A DNA stretch of 64,000 nucleotides from Burkholderiales bacterium (GTDB lineage: Bacteria; Pseudomonadota; Gammaproteobacteria; Burkholderiales; JAEUOS01): contig JAEUOS010000188.1 in assembly GCA_016790695.1 (NCBI GenBank), forward strand, positions 27,126-91,125, written 5' to 3'. A program made the translations under genes and the position numbers. The notes beneath the pieces were generated by a model that was not told where the DNA came from, made no database searches, and saw only the letters and a list, made by a program, of their open reading frames with translations. Of the stretch, positions 39,715 through 49,753 are shown piece after piece (positions within the stretch are counted from its first letter, which is position 1; the number at the start of each line of letters is the position of its first letter).

Positions 39715-40962
39715 TCATGCCGCGACCCCGGCGATGGCGGCGCGCACGATCTCGCCGATCAGCCCGCACTCCTCGAGCGTGAGGGACAAGGGGATGCGCA
39801 CGTCGCACAGGCCGCGCAGGATCGCGGCGGTGTGCGGCAGGGCACCAGCCTCCAGATAGCGCCAATGACCGAAATGGCTGGTGAATCCGACCGGAAGGGC
39901 GGCGCCGAACCACTTGATGTGCAGGCCGCGCGCGCCGCACGCCGCGAGGACGGCCTCGATGGCCGGCGCCGGCAGGTCCAGGTGGAACTGGATCGAGCTG
40001 GCGACGTACTCCTCCTGCGCCGGCCGCCGCGGCAGGCGCAGGTGGGGAATGCCGGCCAGCGAACGCTCGAGCGCCGCATACAGGGCGTTCCAGGTCTGCG
40101 CGCGCTGCGGCAGGAGCGCCAGCTGCGGCCGCAGCAGGGCGGCGGCCAGGGTCGACATGCGCAGGCTGAAGTTGGGCGTGCGGTAGCGCCAGCGCTCGAA
40201 CACCGCCTCGGGCGGGCGCAGCAGGTGCTGGCCGTACAGCATGTAGCTGCCGGACATCAGGATCGCCTGCGCGGCGACATCGTCGTCGTCGGTGACCAGC
40301 AGGCCGCCTTCGCCGCTGTTGACGTGCTTGTAGGTCTGGGCCGAGAAGCAGCCGATCGCGCCCCAGGTGCCGGTGGGGCGCCCGGCCCAGCGCGCGCCCA
40401 TGGTGTGCGCGCAGTCCTCGATGACGGCGACGCCCAGCCGCTCGCACACGGCGCTGAGCGCGCGCATGTCGGTGACGTGGCCGCGCATGTGCGACAGCAG
40501 CAGCACGCGGGCGCCGCTTGCCGCCGCCTTGCGCTCGAGGTCGGCGAGGTCGAGCGTGCAGTCCGCGGTCATCTCGACCAGCACCGCGCGGGCGTTGGCA
40601 TGGGCGATGGCGCCCGGCACCGGCGCCAGCGTGAACGCGCTGGTGAGCACCGGATCGGCGGGCGCGACGCCCAGGGCCCGCAGCGCGACGAACAGCGTGG
40701 CGCCGCACGAACTCATCGCCACGCAGTAGCGGGCGCCGAGGCTGGCGGCGAACTCCTCCTCGAGCAGGGCGGTCTCCGAGCCGCGGCCGCCGGTTTCCCC
40801 GTAGCGGTGCAGGCGCCCGCTCTGCATCAGCTCGACCGCGCGCGCGATGCCGGCCGGCGGCACCGGCTCGGGCTGGGTCAGGTCGCGCGTCAGCCGCGGC
40901 CCGTCGCCGGGCGGCTGTCCCTGGGCCGGCGCCGCGGCCGCTGGCGTTGTGACGGGATCCAC
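39715..40962 (-). CDS. DegT/DnrJ/EryC1-family PLP aminotransferase
   Basis: Fold type I aminotransferase of 415 residues related to sugar aminotransferases. The PLP lysine lies in SAQTYKHVNSGEGG, with an Asp in VIEDCAHTMGA and the start of the fold at ALLEEEFAASLGARYCVAMSS. Most relatives act on nucleotide-linked keto sugars; here the context is C3-sulfonate catabolism, so an amino-sulfonate such as cysteinolate is a possible substrate, which is speculation. The GTG at 40962 was chosen because upstream sequence is the alcohol dehydrogenase gene. Confidence 0.8.
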   Translation of the reverse strand: MDPVTTPAAAAPAQGQPPGDGPRLTRDLTQPEPVPPAGIARAVELMQSGRLHRYGETGGRGSETALLEEEFAASLGARYCVAMSSCGATLFVALRALGVAPADPVLTSAFTLAPVPGAIAHANARAVLVEMTADCTLDLADLERKAAASGARVLLLSHMRGHVTDMRALSAVCERLGVAVIEDCAHTMGARWAGRPTGTWGAIGCFSAQTYKHVNSGEGGLLVTDDDDVAAQAILMSGSYMLYGQHLLRPPEAVFERWRYRTPNFSLRMSTLAAALLRPQLALLPQRAQTWNALYAALERSLAGIPHLRLPRRPAQEEYVASSIQFHLDLPAPAIEAVLAACGARGLHIKWFGAALPVGFTSHFGHWRYLEAGALPHTAAILRGLCDVRIPLSLTLEECGLIGEIVRAAIAGVAA

Positions 40963-40979
40963 GATGTCGGCGGCGCGGT

Positions 40980-41981
40980 TCAGTGTGGGCGGAGGACGAT
41001 CTTGGCGGCGGCCGTCCTCCCCAGGTCGAGGTCCTCGAACGCGCGCGCGCCTTCGGCGAGCGGTCGCTCCTCGACCCAGGCCAGGTTGCCGAAGGTGCCG
41101 CCGTGCAGGGCGGCGACCGCGGCGCGCAGGTCCGCGGTGGAGTAGGTGTAGGTGCCGAGCAGGGTGACCTCGGCGAGCGTGAGCTTGCGCATGTCGATCT
41201 CGCTGGCCCAGTCCTGCAGGCCGATGTGCATGATGGTGCCGCCCGCGCGCACGGCGTCGAGCGCGGCCTTGCGCGTGTGCACCGAGCCGACGGCGTCGAC
41301 CACGAAGTGGGTCGAGCCCGACGCCGGCGCGCGGGCGCCGCCCTCGCGCGGATCGAACGCCGCGCAATCGGCGTGCTTCTCGACCGAGGCGCGCCGCAAC
41401 GGGTTGGTCTCGGCGACGCGGACGTCGCGGCAGCCGTAGGCCTTGAGCAGGATCGCGCACAGCATGCCGATGGCGCCGCCGCCGATCACCAGCGCGCGGC
41501 CCTCCTGCACCGGCCGGTGCATCGCGCGCATCGACAGGTTGAGCGCGTGCAGGGCGGTCGCGGCGGGCTCGGTGAGCGCGGCGGTGCGCGCGTCCATCTC
41601 CTGCGGTATGTCGACGAGCGCGGCCGCCGGGATCGCCATGTGCTCGGCGAACGCGCCGGGGAGCTGCATGCCGATCATGGTGCGGTTGGCACACAGGTTG
41701 TTGCGGCCCTCGTGGCAATAGTCGCAAACGCCGCAGGCGACGATCGGGTTGCCGGTCACGCGCTTGCCCCGGCCCGGCCCGGCAACGATGGTGCCGGCGA
41801 ACTCGTGGCCGAGGATCATCGGCGGCACCCGGCGCGGATCGTGCCCGTGGTAGGCATGCATGTCGGAACCGCAGATGCCGACGGCGTCGATCCGCAGCAC
41901 CACGCTGCCGTCCGCCGGCAGCGGGTCGGGCTCGTCGCGGTAGGTCACCTGGTGGTTGGCGGTGTAGACGAGTGCTTTCAT
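40980..41981 (-). CDS. Zinc-dependent alcohol dehydrogenase (possible HpsO/HpsP-type)
   Basis: Medium-chain dehydrogenase of 333 residues. Catalytic zinc site parts are GICGSDMHAYHGHD and GHEFAG; structural zinc ligands are CGVCDYCHEGRNNLC; the Rossmann motif is VIGGGAIGMLCA. It resembles threonine, sorbitol or galactitol dehydrogenases. In dihydroxypropanesulfonate (DHPS) degraders, DHPS 2-dehydrogenases interconvert enantiomers before HpsN; this gene, two genes after an HpsN-like gene, fits that place, but the assignment is inference. Confidence 0.82.
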   Translation of the reverse strand: MKALVYTANHQVTYRDEPDPLPADGSVVLRIDAVGICGSDMHAYHGHDPRRVPPMILGHEFAGTIVAGPGRGKRVTGNPIVACGVCDYCHEGRNNLCANRTMIGMQLPGAFAEHMAIPAAALVDIPQEMDARTAALTEPAATALHALNLSMRAMHRPVQEGRALVIGGGAIGMLCAILLKAYGCRDVRVAETNPLRRASVEKHADCAAFDPREGGARAPASGSTHFVVDAVGSVHTRKAALDAVRAGGTIMHIGLQDWASEIDMRKLTLAEVTLLGTYTYSTADLRAAVAALHGGTFGNLAWVEERPLAEGARAFEDLDLGRTAAAKIVLRPH

Positions 41982-41999
41982 GGCGTGGAATCCTGCGGG

Positions 42000-42764
42000 T
42001 TACTTGGCGGTGAAGCCGCCGTCGACATACAGCGTCTGGCCGGTGATGTAGCCGGAGGCGTCGCTGGCGAGGAAGATCGCGGCACCGTACAGGTCCTCGA
42101 GGCGCCCGTTGCGGCCGATGGCGGTCTGCGCGGCGTTCCGCGCCGCGAGGTCCGGATTGTCGAACACCGCGGCGGTGAGCGCGGTCGGAAAGAATCCCGG
42201 ACCGATCGCGTTGCAGGTGACCCCGTGCGGCGAGAATTCCTGGGCGATGGCGCGGGTCAACTGCACGATGCCGCCCTTGCCGGCGCCGTACGGGGCGCTG
42301 TTCGCGAACGCGCGCTCGCTCTGCAGCGAGGCGATGTTGAGGATGCGGCCCCAGCGCCGCGACGCCATCGCCGGCGCCAGGACCTGGGTGAGGAAGAACG
42401 GCGCGCGCAGGTGGATCGCGATCTGCTCGTCCCAGGTGCGCGCGCTCACCTGCAGGAAGGGCTCGCGCAGGTTGACGCCGGCGGCGTTGACCAGGATGTC
42501 CACCGGTGCGCGCGCCGCCACGTCGGCGGCGGCCGCCCGGAGGGCCTCGACCTCGGTCAGGTCACACGGCGCGACGGCGGCGTCGATGCCTTCGGCCGCA
42601 AGGCCGGCGGCGGCGGCCGCGAGCGGGTCGCGGCGGCGCGCCATCAGGGTGACGCGCGCCCCGGCCAGGCCGAGCGCGCGCGCGATCGCCAGGCCGATGC
42701 CGGAATTGCCCCCGGTCACCAGCGCGTGGCGACCGGCGAGGCGAAACAGGCGCTGGACGTCCAT
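42000..42764 (-). CDS. Short-chain dehydrogenase/reductase
   Basis: Classical SDR of 254 residues. The cofactor motif is TGGNSGIG, followed by NAAGVN, catalytic Ser in NIASLQSE, and YGAGK with Tyr/Lys. The C-terminal [15 protein letters not shown] is typical. It is close to gluconate 5-dehydrogenase-like SDRs. With the zinc enzyme it could form the pair that racemises DHPS through the 2-keto sulfonate, as HpsOP are proposed to do; this is context only. Confidence 0.85.
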   Translation of the reverse strand: MDVQRLFRLAGRHALVTGGNSGIGLAIARALGLAGARVTLMARRRDPLAAAAAGLAAEGIDAAVAPCDLTEVEALRAAAADVAARAPVDILVNAAGVNLREPFLQVSARTWDEQIAIHLRAPFFLTQVLAPAMASRRWGRILNIASLQSERAFANSAPYGAGKGGIVQLTRAIAQEFSPHGVTCNAIGPGFFPTALTAAVFDNPDLAARNAAQTAIGRNGRLEDLYGAAIFLASDASGYITGQTLYVDGGFTAK

Positions 42765-42794
42765 GCGTGTTGCTGGCGGAATCGGCGCGCCGCG

Positions 42795-44207
<1,413 letters not shown>

Positions 44208-45260
44208 TCAGTTGGTGCGATTGGCGAACTCGCGCAGCTTCGGGTCGGCGTTGACCATCTTCATGTACTCGTCGGTGATGTAGTCGCGCGCGGCCGGCGC
44301 GTCGGGAATCGCGCCGGTGCTCTTGATGAACTCGCCGATCCTGGTCATCCAGCCGTCGACCTCGGAGGCGCCCCGGCTGCGGTCCATGATGCGCAGCTGG
44401 CTCGCCAGGTCGAAGGTCGGGCGGGTGTCGAATTCCTTGTTCATCGAGGCTTCCGAGATCGAGGTGCCGCCCTGCTCGTAGAAGCGCTTCATCATCGCGA
44501 CGGCCTCCTTGCGGTTGGCATTGGCCCACTTCCAGGCGCGCAGGTAGACCGCGAGGAAGCGCGCGACGTTCTGCGGCTGCTCCTTGGCGTAGTCGGCACG
44601 CACGATCAGCGCGCCCGGGACGATGGCGCCGCCGTCCTTGCCGGAGCACATCAGCCTGGCGCCGGTCTTCTCCTCCAGCGTGTAGATGTTCGGCGCCCAC
44701 AGGCCCGCGAGCTCGGCGTTGTTGGACGAGACCGCCGAGATGATCTCGGCCTGGCCCATGTTCCTCAGGGTCACGTCCGCCTTCTTCAGGCCGTACTTCG
44801 CCAGGCAGGATTGCACCGCGTAGTCGCCGGTCGAGTTGGCGGTGAGCAGGATGGTCTGGCCCTTGAGCAGCGCCGGGTTCTTCATGTAGGCGTCGGCCTT
44901 GTCGGCGCGCACCATCAGCGCGTTGCCGATCGACTCGTCGTTGGTGATGCCGATCGTGAGCAGGTTGAAGCGCACCTTGCCCAGCACGGCGGGGACCGAG
45001 CCGGTGCCGCCGATGTCCCACGACTTGGAAGCCGACGCGGCGATCTGCGGCACCCCGGCCGGGAAGGTGGAGAACACCGGCTTGAGGCCCAGTTCGGCCC
45101 ACCAGTTCTTCTCGGTGGCGATGAAGAAGGGCAGCGCCCAGTACAGCGCCGGCTGGTAGCTCACCTTGATCTCGGTGGTCTGGGCGTGCGCGCCGGCAGG
45201 CGCGCCGACGGCCAGCGCCAGGGCCAGGGCCGGCAGGGTGTTGCGGATGCGGGTCAGCAT
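44208..45260 (-). CDS. ABC transporter periplasmic binding protein (TauA/SsuA/NMT1 family)
   Basis: Binding protein of 350 residues with a signal peptide (about residues 1-27, ending AHA). The mature part opens TTEIKVSYQPALYWALPFFIA and has VPQIAASASKSWDIGGTGSVPAVLG, the ligand-binding loop of aliphatic sulfonate/nitrate/taurine binding proteins. A good ribosome binding site (AAAGGAGAG) precedes the ATG. It is followed by a strong hairpin and preceded by ATPase and two permease genes, giving a complete TauABC-type importer for an organosulfonate. Confidence 0.9.
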   Translation of the reverse strand: MLTRIRNTLPALALALAVGAPAGAHAQTTEIKVSYQPALYWALPFFIATEKNWWAELGLKPVFSTFPAGVPQIAASASKSWDIGGTGSVPAVLGKVRFNLLTIGITNDESIGNALMVRADKADAYMKNPALLKGQTILLTANSTGDYAVQSCLAKYGLKKADVTLRNMGQAEIISAVSSNNAELAGLWAPNIYTLEEKTGARLMCSGKDGGAIVPGALIVRADYAKEQPQNVARFLAVYLRAWKWANANRKEAVAMMKRFYEQGGTSISEASMNKEFDTRPTFDLASQLRIMDRSRGASEVDGWMTRIGEFIKSTGAIPDAPAARDYITDEYMKMVNADPKLREFANRTN

Positions 45261-45338
45261 GGTCTCTCCTTTGGTTTGGATGTCGGTTCGGGGTACGGGT
45301 GGCGGGATGCCGCAGGTCTTCGCGCCTGCTCGGTGCCG

Positions 45339-46136
45339 TCAGTGGTCGTCCGGCGCCTGCTGCTCGCGCAGCAGGCGCCAGATATGGGTGCGCAGGTGGA
45401 CGAACGAGGCCTGGTCCATCACGTCCTCGATCTTCTCGAAACGGTCCCAGCTGTCGGCGGCGCGCACGCTGGCGACGTCGATGATCTCGCGGATCGTTCC
45501 CGGGCGCCGGCTCATCACCACCACGCGGTCCGCGAGATAGACCGCCTCTTCGACCGCATGGGTGATGAACAGCACCGTGCGCGGGTTGACCCGCGCCAGG
45601 CGCACCAGTTCCTCCTGCATCACCACGCGGGTCTGGGCGTCGAGCGCGCCGAAGGGCTCGTCCATCAGCAGGACCTGCGGATCGAGCACATAGGCGCGCG
45701 CGATCGCCACCCGCTGCTGCATGCCGCCGGAGAGCTGGTGCGGAAAGGCGCTTTCGTAGCCCGCCAGGTTCATGAGCTTCAGGACGTCGGCGACGCGCCG
45801 CGCGCGCTCGGCCGCGGCGACGCCGTTGGCGACCAGGCCGAAGCCGATGTTCTCGGCGACGGTCTTCCAGGGAAAGAGCGCGAACTGCTGGAACACGACC
45901 GCGCGATCCGGCCCCGGCCGGGTCACCCGGACCCCGCCGACGGCGACCGTGCCGCTGGTCGGAAACTCCAGCCCTGCCGCCATGCGCAGGCAGGTGGTCT
46001 TGCCGCAGCCCGACGGCCCGACGATGGCCAGGAATTCCTTGTCGCGCACGCTGAGGTTGATGTCCCGCAGCGCCGGGAACTCCTTGCCGTCGCGCCTGAA
46101 ATTGCGCGCCACGTTGGTGAAGACGATGTCGCTCAT
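45339..46136 (-). CDS. ABC transporter ATPase (TauB/SsuB type)
   Basis: Nucleotide-binding subunit of 265 residues: Walker A GPSGCGKTT, Q-loop in VVFQQFALFPW, signature LSGGMQQR, Walker B VLLMDEPFGALD and switch His in FITHAVEEA. This is the TauB/SsuB/NrtD group, matching the binding protein and permeases around it. The start at 46136 overlaps the permease stop (ATGA). Confidence 0.92.
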   Translation of the reverse strand: MSDIVFTNVARNFRRDGKEFPALRDINLSVRDKEFLAIVGPSGCGKTTCLRMAAGLEFPTSGTVAVGGVRVTRPGPDRAVVFQQFALFPWKTVAENIGFGLVANGVAAAERARRVADVLKLMNLAGYESAFPHQLSGGMQQRVAIARAYVLDPQVLLMDEPFGALDAQTRVVMQEELVRLARVNPRTVLFITHAVEEAVYLADRVVVMSRRPGTIREIIDVASVRAADSWDRFEKIEDVMDQASFVHLRTHIWRLLREQQAPDDH

Positions 46137-46954
46137 CCCTTGCCTCGCCTGCGATTGACGGCCGACTCGATCTGCCGGACGCCGACGTCGATCAGGAGAC
46201 CCACGACGCCGATGGCGACCATGCCGCTCATGACGATCGCCGTGCTGATGCTCGCCTGTCCCTTGACCATCAGGTAGCCGACGCCGCTCGACGCCACGAT
46301 CAGCTCGGCGCCGACCAGCGACTGCCAGCCGAGTCCCGCGCTCACCCGCACGCCGGCGATGATCGACGGCACGGCGGCCGGCAGGAGCACCTGGACGATC
46401 ATGCGCGCGTTCGACAGGCCCAGCATGCGCGCGGCCTCGATCAGGTAGGGCTCGACCTGCCGCGCCCCGCGGTATGCGTTGATCACGCACGGCGGGAACG
46501 CGCCGGCGAAGATGATCAGCGTCGGCCCGCCGATGCCGGTGCCGAACCAGAGCGCCGCGAACGGCACCCACGCGATCGGCGCGACGTAGCGCAGCCCCTC
46601 GAACAGCGGGGTCACGATCGCGTCGAGGGTGCGGAACCAGCCCATCAGGAGCCCCAGCGGCAGGCCGACCGCGACCGCCAGCCCGAAGCCCATGAGGTAG
46701 CGGCCGATCGAGGACAGCAGATGGGTCTGCAGCGTGTGGCCGGCGAACGGCTCCTGCAGCAGCCGGGCGAACTGGCGCGCGACGTCGACCGGGCTCGGCA
46801 TGAAGGCCTTGGGAACCAGGCCCGACGCCGCCACCGCCCACCAGAGCGCCAGGAAGCCGACGAGGCCCGCCAGGCCCAGCCGCCAGCGCGTCGCCGGATC
46901 CAGCGGTGCGCGCGCGTCCATCGGCGTCGCCGGCGCCGGCACGCTCCCGCTCAT
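46133..46954 (-). CDS. ABC transporter permease (TauC/SsuC type)
   Basis: Inner-membrane permease of 273 residues with about six helices and the EAA-type cytoplasmic loop EAARMLGLSNARMIVQVLLPAAVPSIIAG. A Pro/Ala-rich N-terminal tail of about 20 residues precedes helix 1. It is one of two non-identical permeases that probably form a heterodimer with the next gene. Both ends overlap neighbouring genes by four bases. Confidence 0.9.
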   Translation of the reverse strand: MSGSVPAPATPMDARAPLDPATRWRLGLAGLVGFLALWWAVAASGLVPKAFMPSPVDVARQFARLLQEPFAGHTLQTHLLSSIGRYLMGFGLAVAVGLPLGLLMGWFRTLDAIVTPLFEGLRYVAPIAWVPFAALWFGTGIGGPTLIIFAGAFPPCVINAYRGARQVEPYLIEAARMLGLSNARMIVQVLLPAAVPSIIAGVRVSAGLGWQSLVGAELIVASSGVGYLMVKGQASISTAIVMSGMVAIGVVGLLIDVGVRQIESAVNRRRGKG

Positions 46955-47715
46955 GCGGTCCTCCAGCGTGTCACGCGCTGCTCGAGCCGGCCCAGCAGCC
47001 AGGTGGAAGCCGCCCCCGAGAGCGCGACGAACACCATGCCGGTCAGGATCATGGCGGGAAAGATGTCCTGCGCGGCCGCGTTGAGCACGTAGCCCAGCCC
47101 GAGCAGCGCGCCGACCAGCTCGGCCGCCACCAGCGTGGTCCAGGACGCCTGCAGCGACAGGCGCAGCCCGGTGAAGATCAGCGGCGCCGCCGCCGGCAGC
47201 AGCACGCCGAAGACGAAGCGCGGGCCGCGCACCCCCAGCATGCGCGCCGCCTCGATCAGGAACGGCTCGATGTTGCGGATGCCCGCATGGGTGTTGATCA
47301 CCGACGGCACGAAGGCGGCGAAGAAGATCACCATGATCTTCGCGCCGTCGCCGAGGCCGAGCCAGACGATCGCGAGCGGAATCCACGCCAGCGGCGGGAT
47401 CGGCCGGATGATGAGGAACACCGGGTTGATCAGCGCCTCGGCGCGCCGGTTCCAGCCCATCAGGAGCCCCAGGGGCAGGCCGACCGACACGGCGACCAGA
47501 AAGCCCATGGCGACCAGCTTGCAGCTCTGCAGCACGTGCTCGTGAATGCGGGCGCCGGCGTAGCCGCCCGTCACGATCTGCTTGACCGCGGTGCCGAACT
47601 CCGCGGGATTGGGAAAGCGCGCCGAGCCCACCCATCCGGTCGCCGCGGTCAGCAGGTACCAGAGCCCGGCGACCGCGAGCAGCGTGGCGATGCCGACGAC
47701 CGTGCGCCGGCTCAT
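46951..47715 (-). CDS. ABC transporter permease (TauC/SsuC type)
   Basis: Second permease of the importer, 254 residues, about six helices. EAA loop is EAARMLGVRGPRFVFGVLLPAAAPLIFTG; an NPVFLIIRPIPPLAWIPLAIVWLG block is typical of the family. Translationally coupled to the dehydrogenase gene upstream and to the other permease downstream by ATGA overlaps. Two distinct permeases in one TauABC-type system are less common than a homodimer. Confidence 0.9.
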   Translation of the reverse strand: MSRRTVVGIATLLAVAGLWYLLTAATGWVGSARFPNPAEFGTAVKQIVTGGYAGARIHEHVLQSCKLVAMGFLVAVSVGLPLGLLMGWNRRAEALINPVFLIIRPIPPLAWIPLAIVWLGLGDGAKIMVIFFAAFVPSVINTHAGIRNIEPFLIEAARMLGVRGPRFVFGVLLPAAAPLIFTGLRLSLQASWTTLVAAELVGALLGLGYVLNAAAQDIFPAMILTGMVFVALSGAASTWLLGRLEQRVTRWRTA

Positions 47716-48737
47716 GCGGGTCCGCTCCCGACCGGGGCCCCGGCAAGCGCACGCAGCTGCGCGGCGAGCGCATCGGGGATCGACAGTCCGTGCGCGGCCG
47801 CGCGCGCGGCGAGCGCATTGCGGCGGCTGCCGGGTATGCGCACGCCGTCGTCCGCGAGCATGGCCGCGAGCAGGGTCTCGACGCGCTCCAGGTAGGCATC
47901 GCTGCCGGCCAGCGCGTCCGGGTCGACGACGATGAATGCCTGGCCGATGTTCGGCCGGTTGCCCGCGGCGACGAGGAACGAGTCGGCCTCGAAGCCGAAG
48001 CGCGCGCCGGTCAGCGCCACCACCAGCAGTTCGACCATCAGCGCCAGGAGCGCACCCTTGGTGCCGCCCGCGGGCACCATCATGCCGTCGATCGCCGCCT
48101 GGGCGTCGGTCGTCGGCTGGCCGTGCCGGTCGAGCGCCCAGCCGGGCGGAATCGGCTCGCCCCTCTGTGCCGCGATCATGATCTTGCCGCGCGCGACCTC
48201 GGACAACGAGAGGTCGAGCGAGATCGGCGCCGCGTCGCGGCGCGGGAACACCGCGGCGATCGGGTTGGTACCGAACAGCGCGCGCCTGCCGCCCGCCATC
48301 GGCATGGCCGCCGGCGAGTTGCCCATGGCGATGCCCACGAGGCCCTGCGCGCCGACGGCCTCGAGGTGGTAGGCCGCGACGCCGAAGTGATGGCTGTTGG
48401 TGACGCCGGCGAAGGCGACGCCGTGGGATCGCGCGCGCGCGATCGCTTCGGCGACGGCGAGGTCGCAGGCCGCAAACGCCAGCCCGCCGCGCGCGTCCAC
48501 CAGCACCGCGCCGCCCTTCGCGCGCGCCACCGCCGGTACCGCCTGGCCATCGGCGCGTCCGTTCTCGAGGAAGCCGGCGTACTGCGGCACGCGCGACAGC
48601 CCGTGCGACACCAGGCCCTGCGCCTCGGCCGCGACCAGCGCGCGGGCGGTGCTCTCGGCCATCGCCGGATTCGCGCCGGCGCGCGCCAATGCCCGCTGCG
48701 CGAGGGCTTGCAGTTCGGAGATCGGGAGCGCGGGCAC
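47712..48737 (-). CDS. LDH2/MDH2-family dehydrogenase (ComC/sulfolactate dehydrogenase-like)
   Basis: NAD(P)-dependent 2-hydroxyacid dehydrogenase of 341 residues, of the malate/L-lactate/L-sulfolactate dehydrogenase family, not the Rossmann LDH. Conserved blocks are SHGLSRVPQYAGFLENG, NSHHFGVAAYHLEAVG, PIAAVFPRRDAAPISLDLSLSEVARGKI and GTKGALLALMVELLV. ComC in this family oxidises sulfolactate to sulfopyruvate. With SuyAB nearby, one role is interconverting sulfolactate enantiomers via sulfopyruvate. It starts with GTG, seven bases after the Bug gene stop. Confidence 0.82.
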   Translation of the reverse strand: MPALPISELQALAQRALARAGANPAMAESTARALVAAEAQGLVSHGLSRVPQYAGFLENGRADGQAVPAVARAKGGAVLVDARGGLAFAACDLAVAEAIARARSHGVAFAGVTNSHHFGVAAYHLEAVGAQGLVGIAMGNSPAAMPMAGGRRALFGTNPIAAVFPRRDAAPISLDLSLSEVARGKIMIAAQRGEPIPPGWALDRHGQPTTDAQAAIDGMMVPAGGTKGALLALMVELLVVALTGARFGFEADSFLVAAGNRPNIGQAFIVVDPDALAGSDAYLERVETLLAAMLADDGVRIPGSRRNALAARAAAHGLSIPDALAAQLRALAGAPVGSGPA

Positions 48738-48744
48738 GACGGGC

Positions 48745-49728
48745 TCAGTCGGGCTTGATGTTCGCGTCTTTCACCAGCTTGGTCCAGCGCGCGCCTTCGT
48801 CGTTCAGGAACCGGGTGAACTCCTCCGGCGTGCCGCCTTCGGCGAAGGCGTAGGCCTTCTGCAGGCGGTCGATCACGTCCGGCGACTTCACGGCCTTGTT
48901 GATCTCCTCGTTGAAGCGCCGCACGACGGCGGCTGGCGTGCCCGCCGGCGCGACGATGCCGAACCATCCCGAGCCGCCCAGCACGTCGCCGAAGCCGCTC
49001 TCGATCAGCGTCGGCACGTTGGGCACATCGTCGAGCCGCTTGGTCGAGGTGACGGCCAGCGCCCTGAGCTTGCCCGCCTTCACGTGCGGCACCAGCAGCG
49101 CCGGTGCACCGAAGAACACCTGCACCTGCCCGGCGATGACGTCGGTGATCGCCGGCGGCTGGCCACGGTAGGGGATCGGGACGATGAACACCTTGCGCGA
49201 CATCTTCAGGAACTCCATCGGCAGGTGATTGGTCGAGCCGGCGCCGGCGTGCGCGTAGTTGAGCCTCCCGGGGCTCTTGCGCGCCAGGTCGACCAGTTCC
49301 TGCATCGACGACACCGGCAGGGTGGGCGGCACCACCGCGATGTTGGGCGCGCTGGCGTACATGCCCACGGCCACGAAGTCGCGGCGCAGGTCGTACTTGA
49401 ACTGCGGGTTGATCAGCGGGCCGACGGCGCCGGTGATGGTGGCCACCAGGAAGGTGTAGCCGTCGGGCGCCGCGGTGGCGACCGATTCGGTGCCGACCAG
49501 CGCGCCCGCGCCCGGCCGCGCCTCGACGATGATGGGGGTGCCCCAGTTGGCGGCGATCTTGTCGGTGACGGCACGCGCCAGGATGTCGACGATGCCTCCG
49601 GCCGGAAACGGCACCACGACCCGGACCGGCTTGGACGGATAGGCCTGCGCGTGCGACGGCGAGGGTGAGAGCAGCAGGATGCCTGCCGCCAGGATCGCGG
49701 TGCCGGTCAGTCGGGCGAATGCCATCAT
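48745..49728 (-). CDS. Bug-family (TctC) periplasmic substrate-binding protein
   Basis: Binding protein of 327 residues with signal peptide (about 1-28, ending HAQ), then YPSKPVRVVVPFPAGGIVDILARAV and an EARPGAGALVGTESVATAAPDGYT block. It lies between the sulfatase and dehydrogenase genes, in the same operon as a full ABC importer, so the operon has two kinds of periplasmic capture protein. Either of two adjacent ATG codons (49728, 49725) could start it. Confidence 0.9.
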   Translation of the reverse strand: MMAFARLTGTAILAAGILLLSPSPSHAQAYPSKPVRVVVPFPAGGIVDILARAVTDKIAANWGTPIIVEARPGAGALVGTESVATAAPDGYTFLVATITGAVGPLINPQFKYDLRRDFVAVGMYASAPNIAVVPPTLPVSSMQELVDLARKSPGRLNYAHAGAGSTNHLPMEFLKMSRKVFIVPIPYRGQPPAITDVIAGQVQVFFGAPALLVPHVKAGKLRALAVTSTKRLDDVPNVPTLIESGFGDVLGGSGWFGIVAPAGTPAAVVRRFNEEINKAVKSPDVIDRLQKAYAFAEGGTPEEFTRFLNDEGARWTKLVKDANIKPD

Positions 49729-49753
49729 CGAGCCTCCGGAGGCGTGAACGAAG

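Noticed and set aside
39715..41727. Single 670-residue protein joining the aminotransferase with upstream sequence
   Set aside because: The first 255 codons are an out-of-frame reading of the zinc alcohol dehydrogenase gene.
44208..47715. Nitrate uptake system (NrtABCD) as an alternative call for the importer
   Set aside because: No nitrate or nitrite reductase genes nearby, while sulfonate enzymes surround it; the binding-protein family alone cannot decide.
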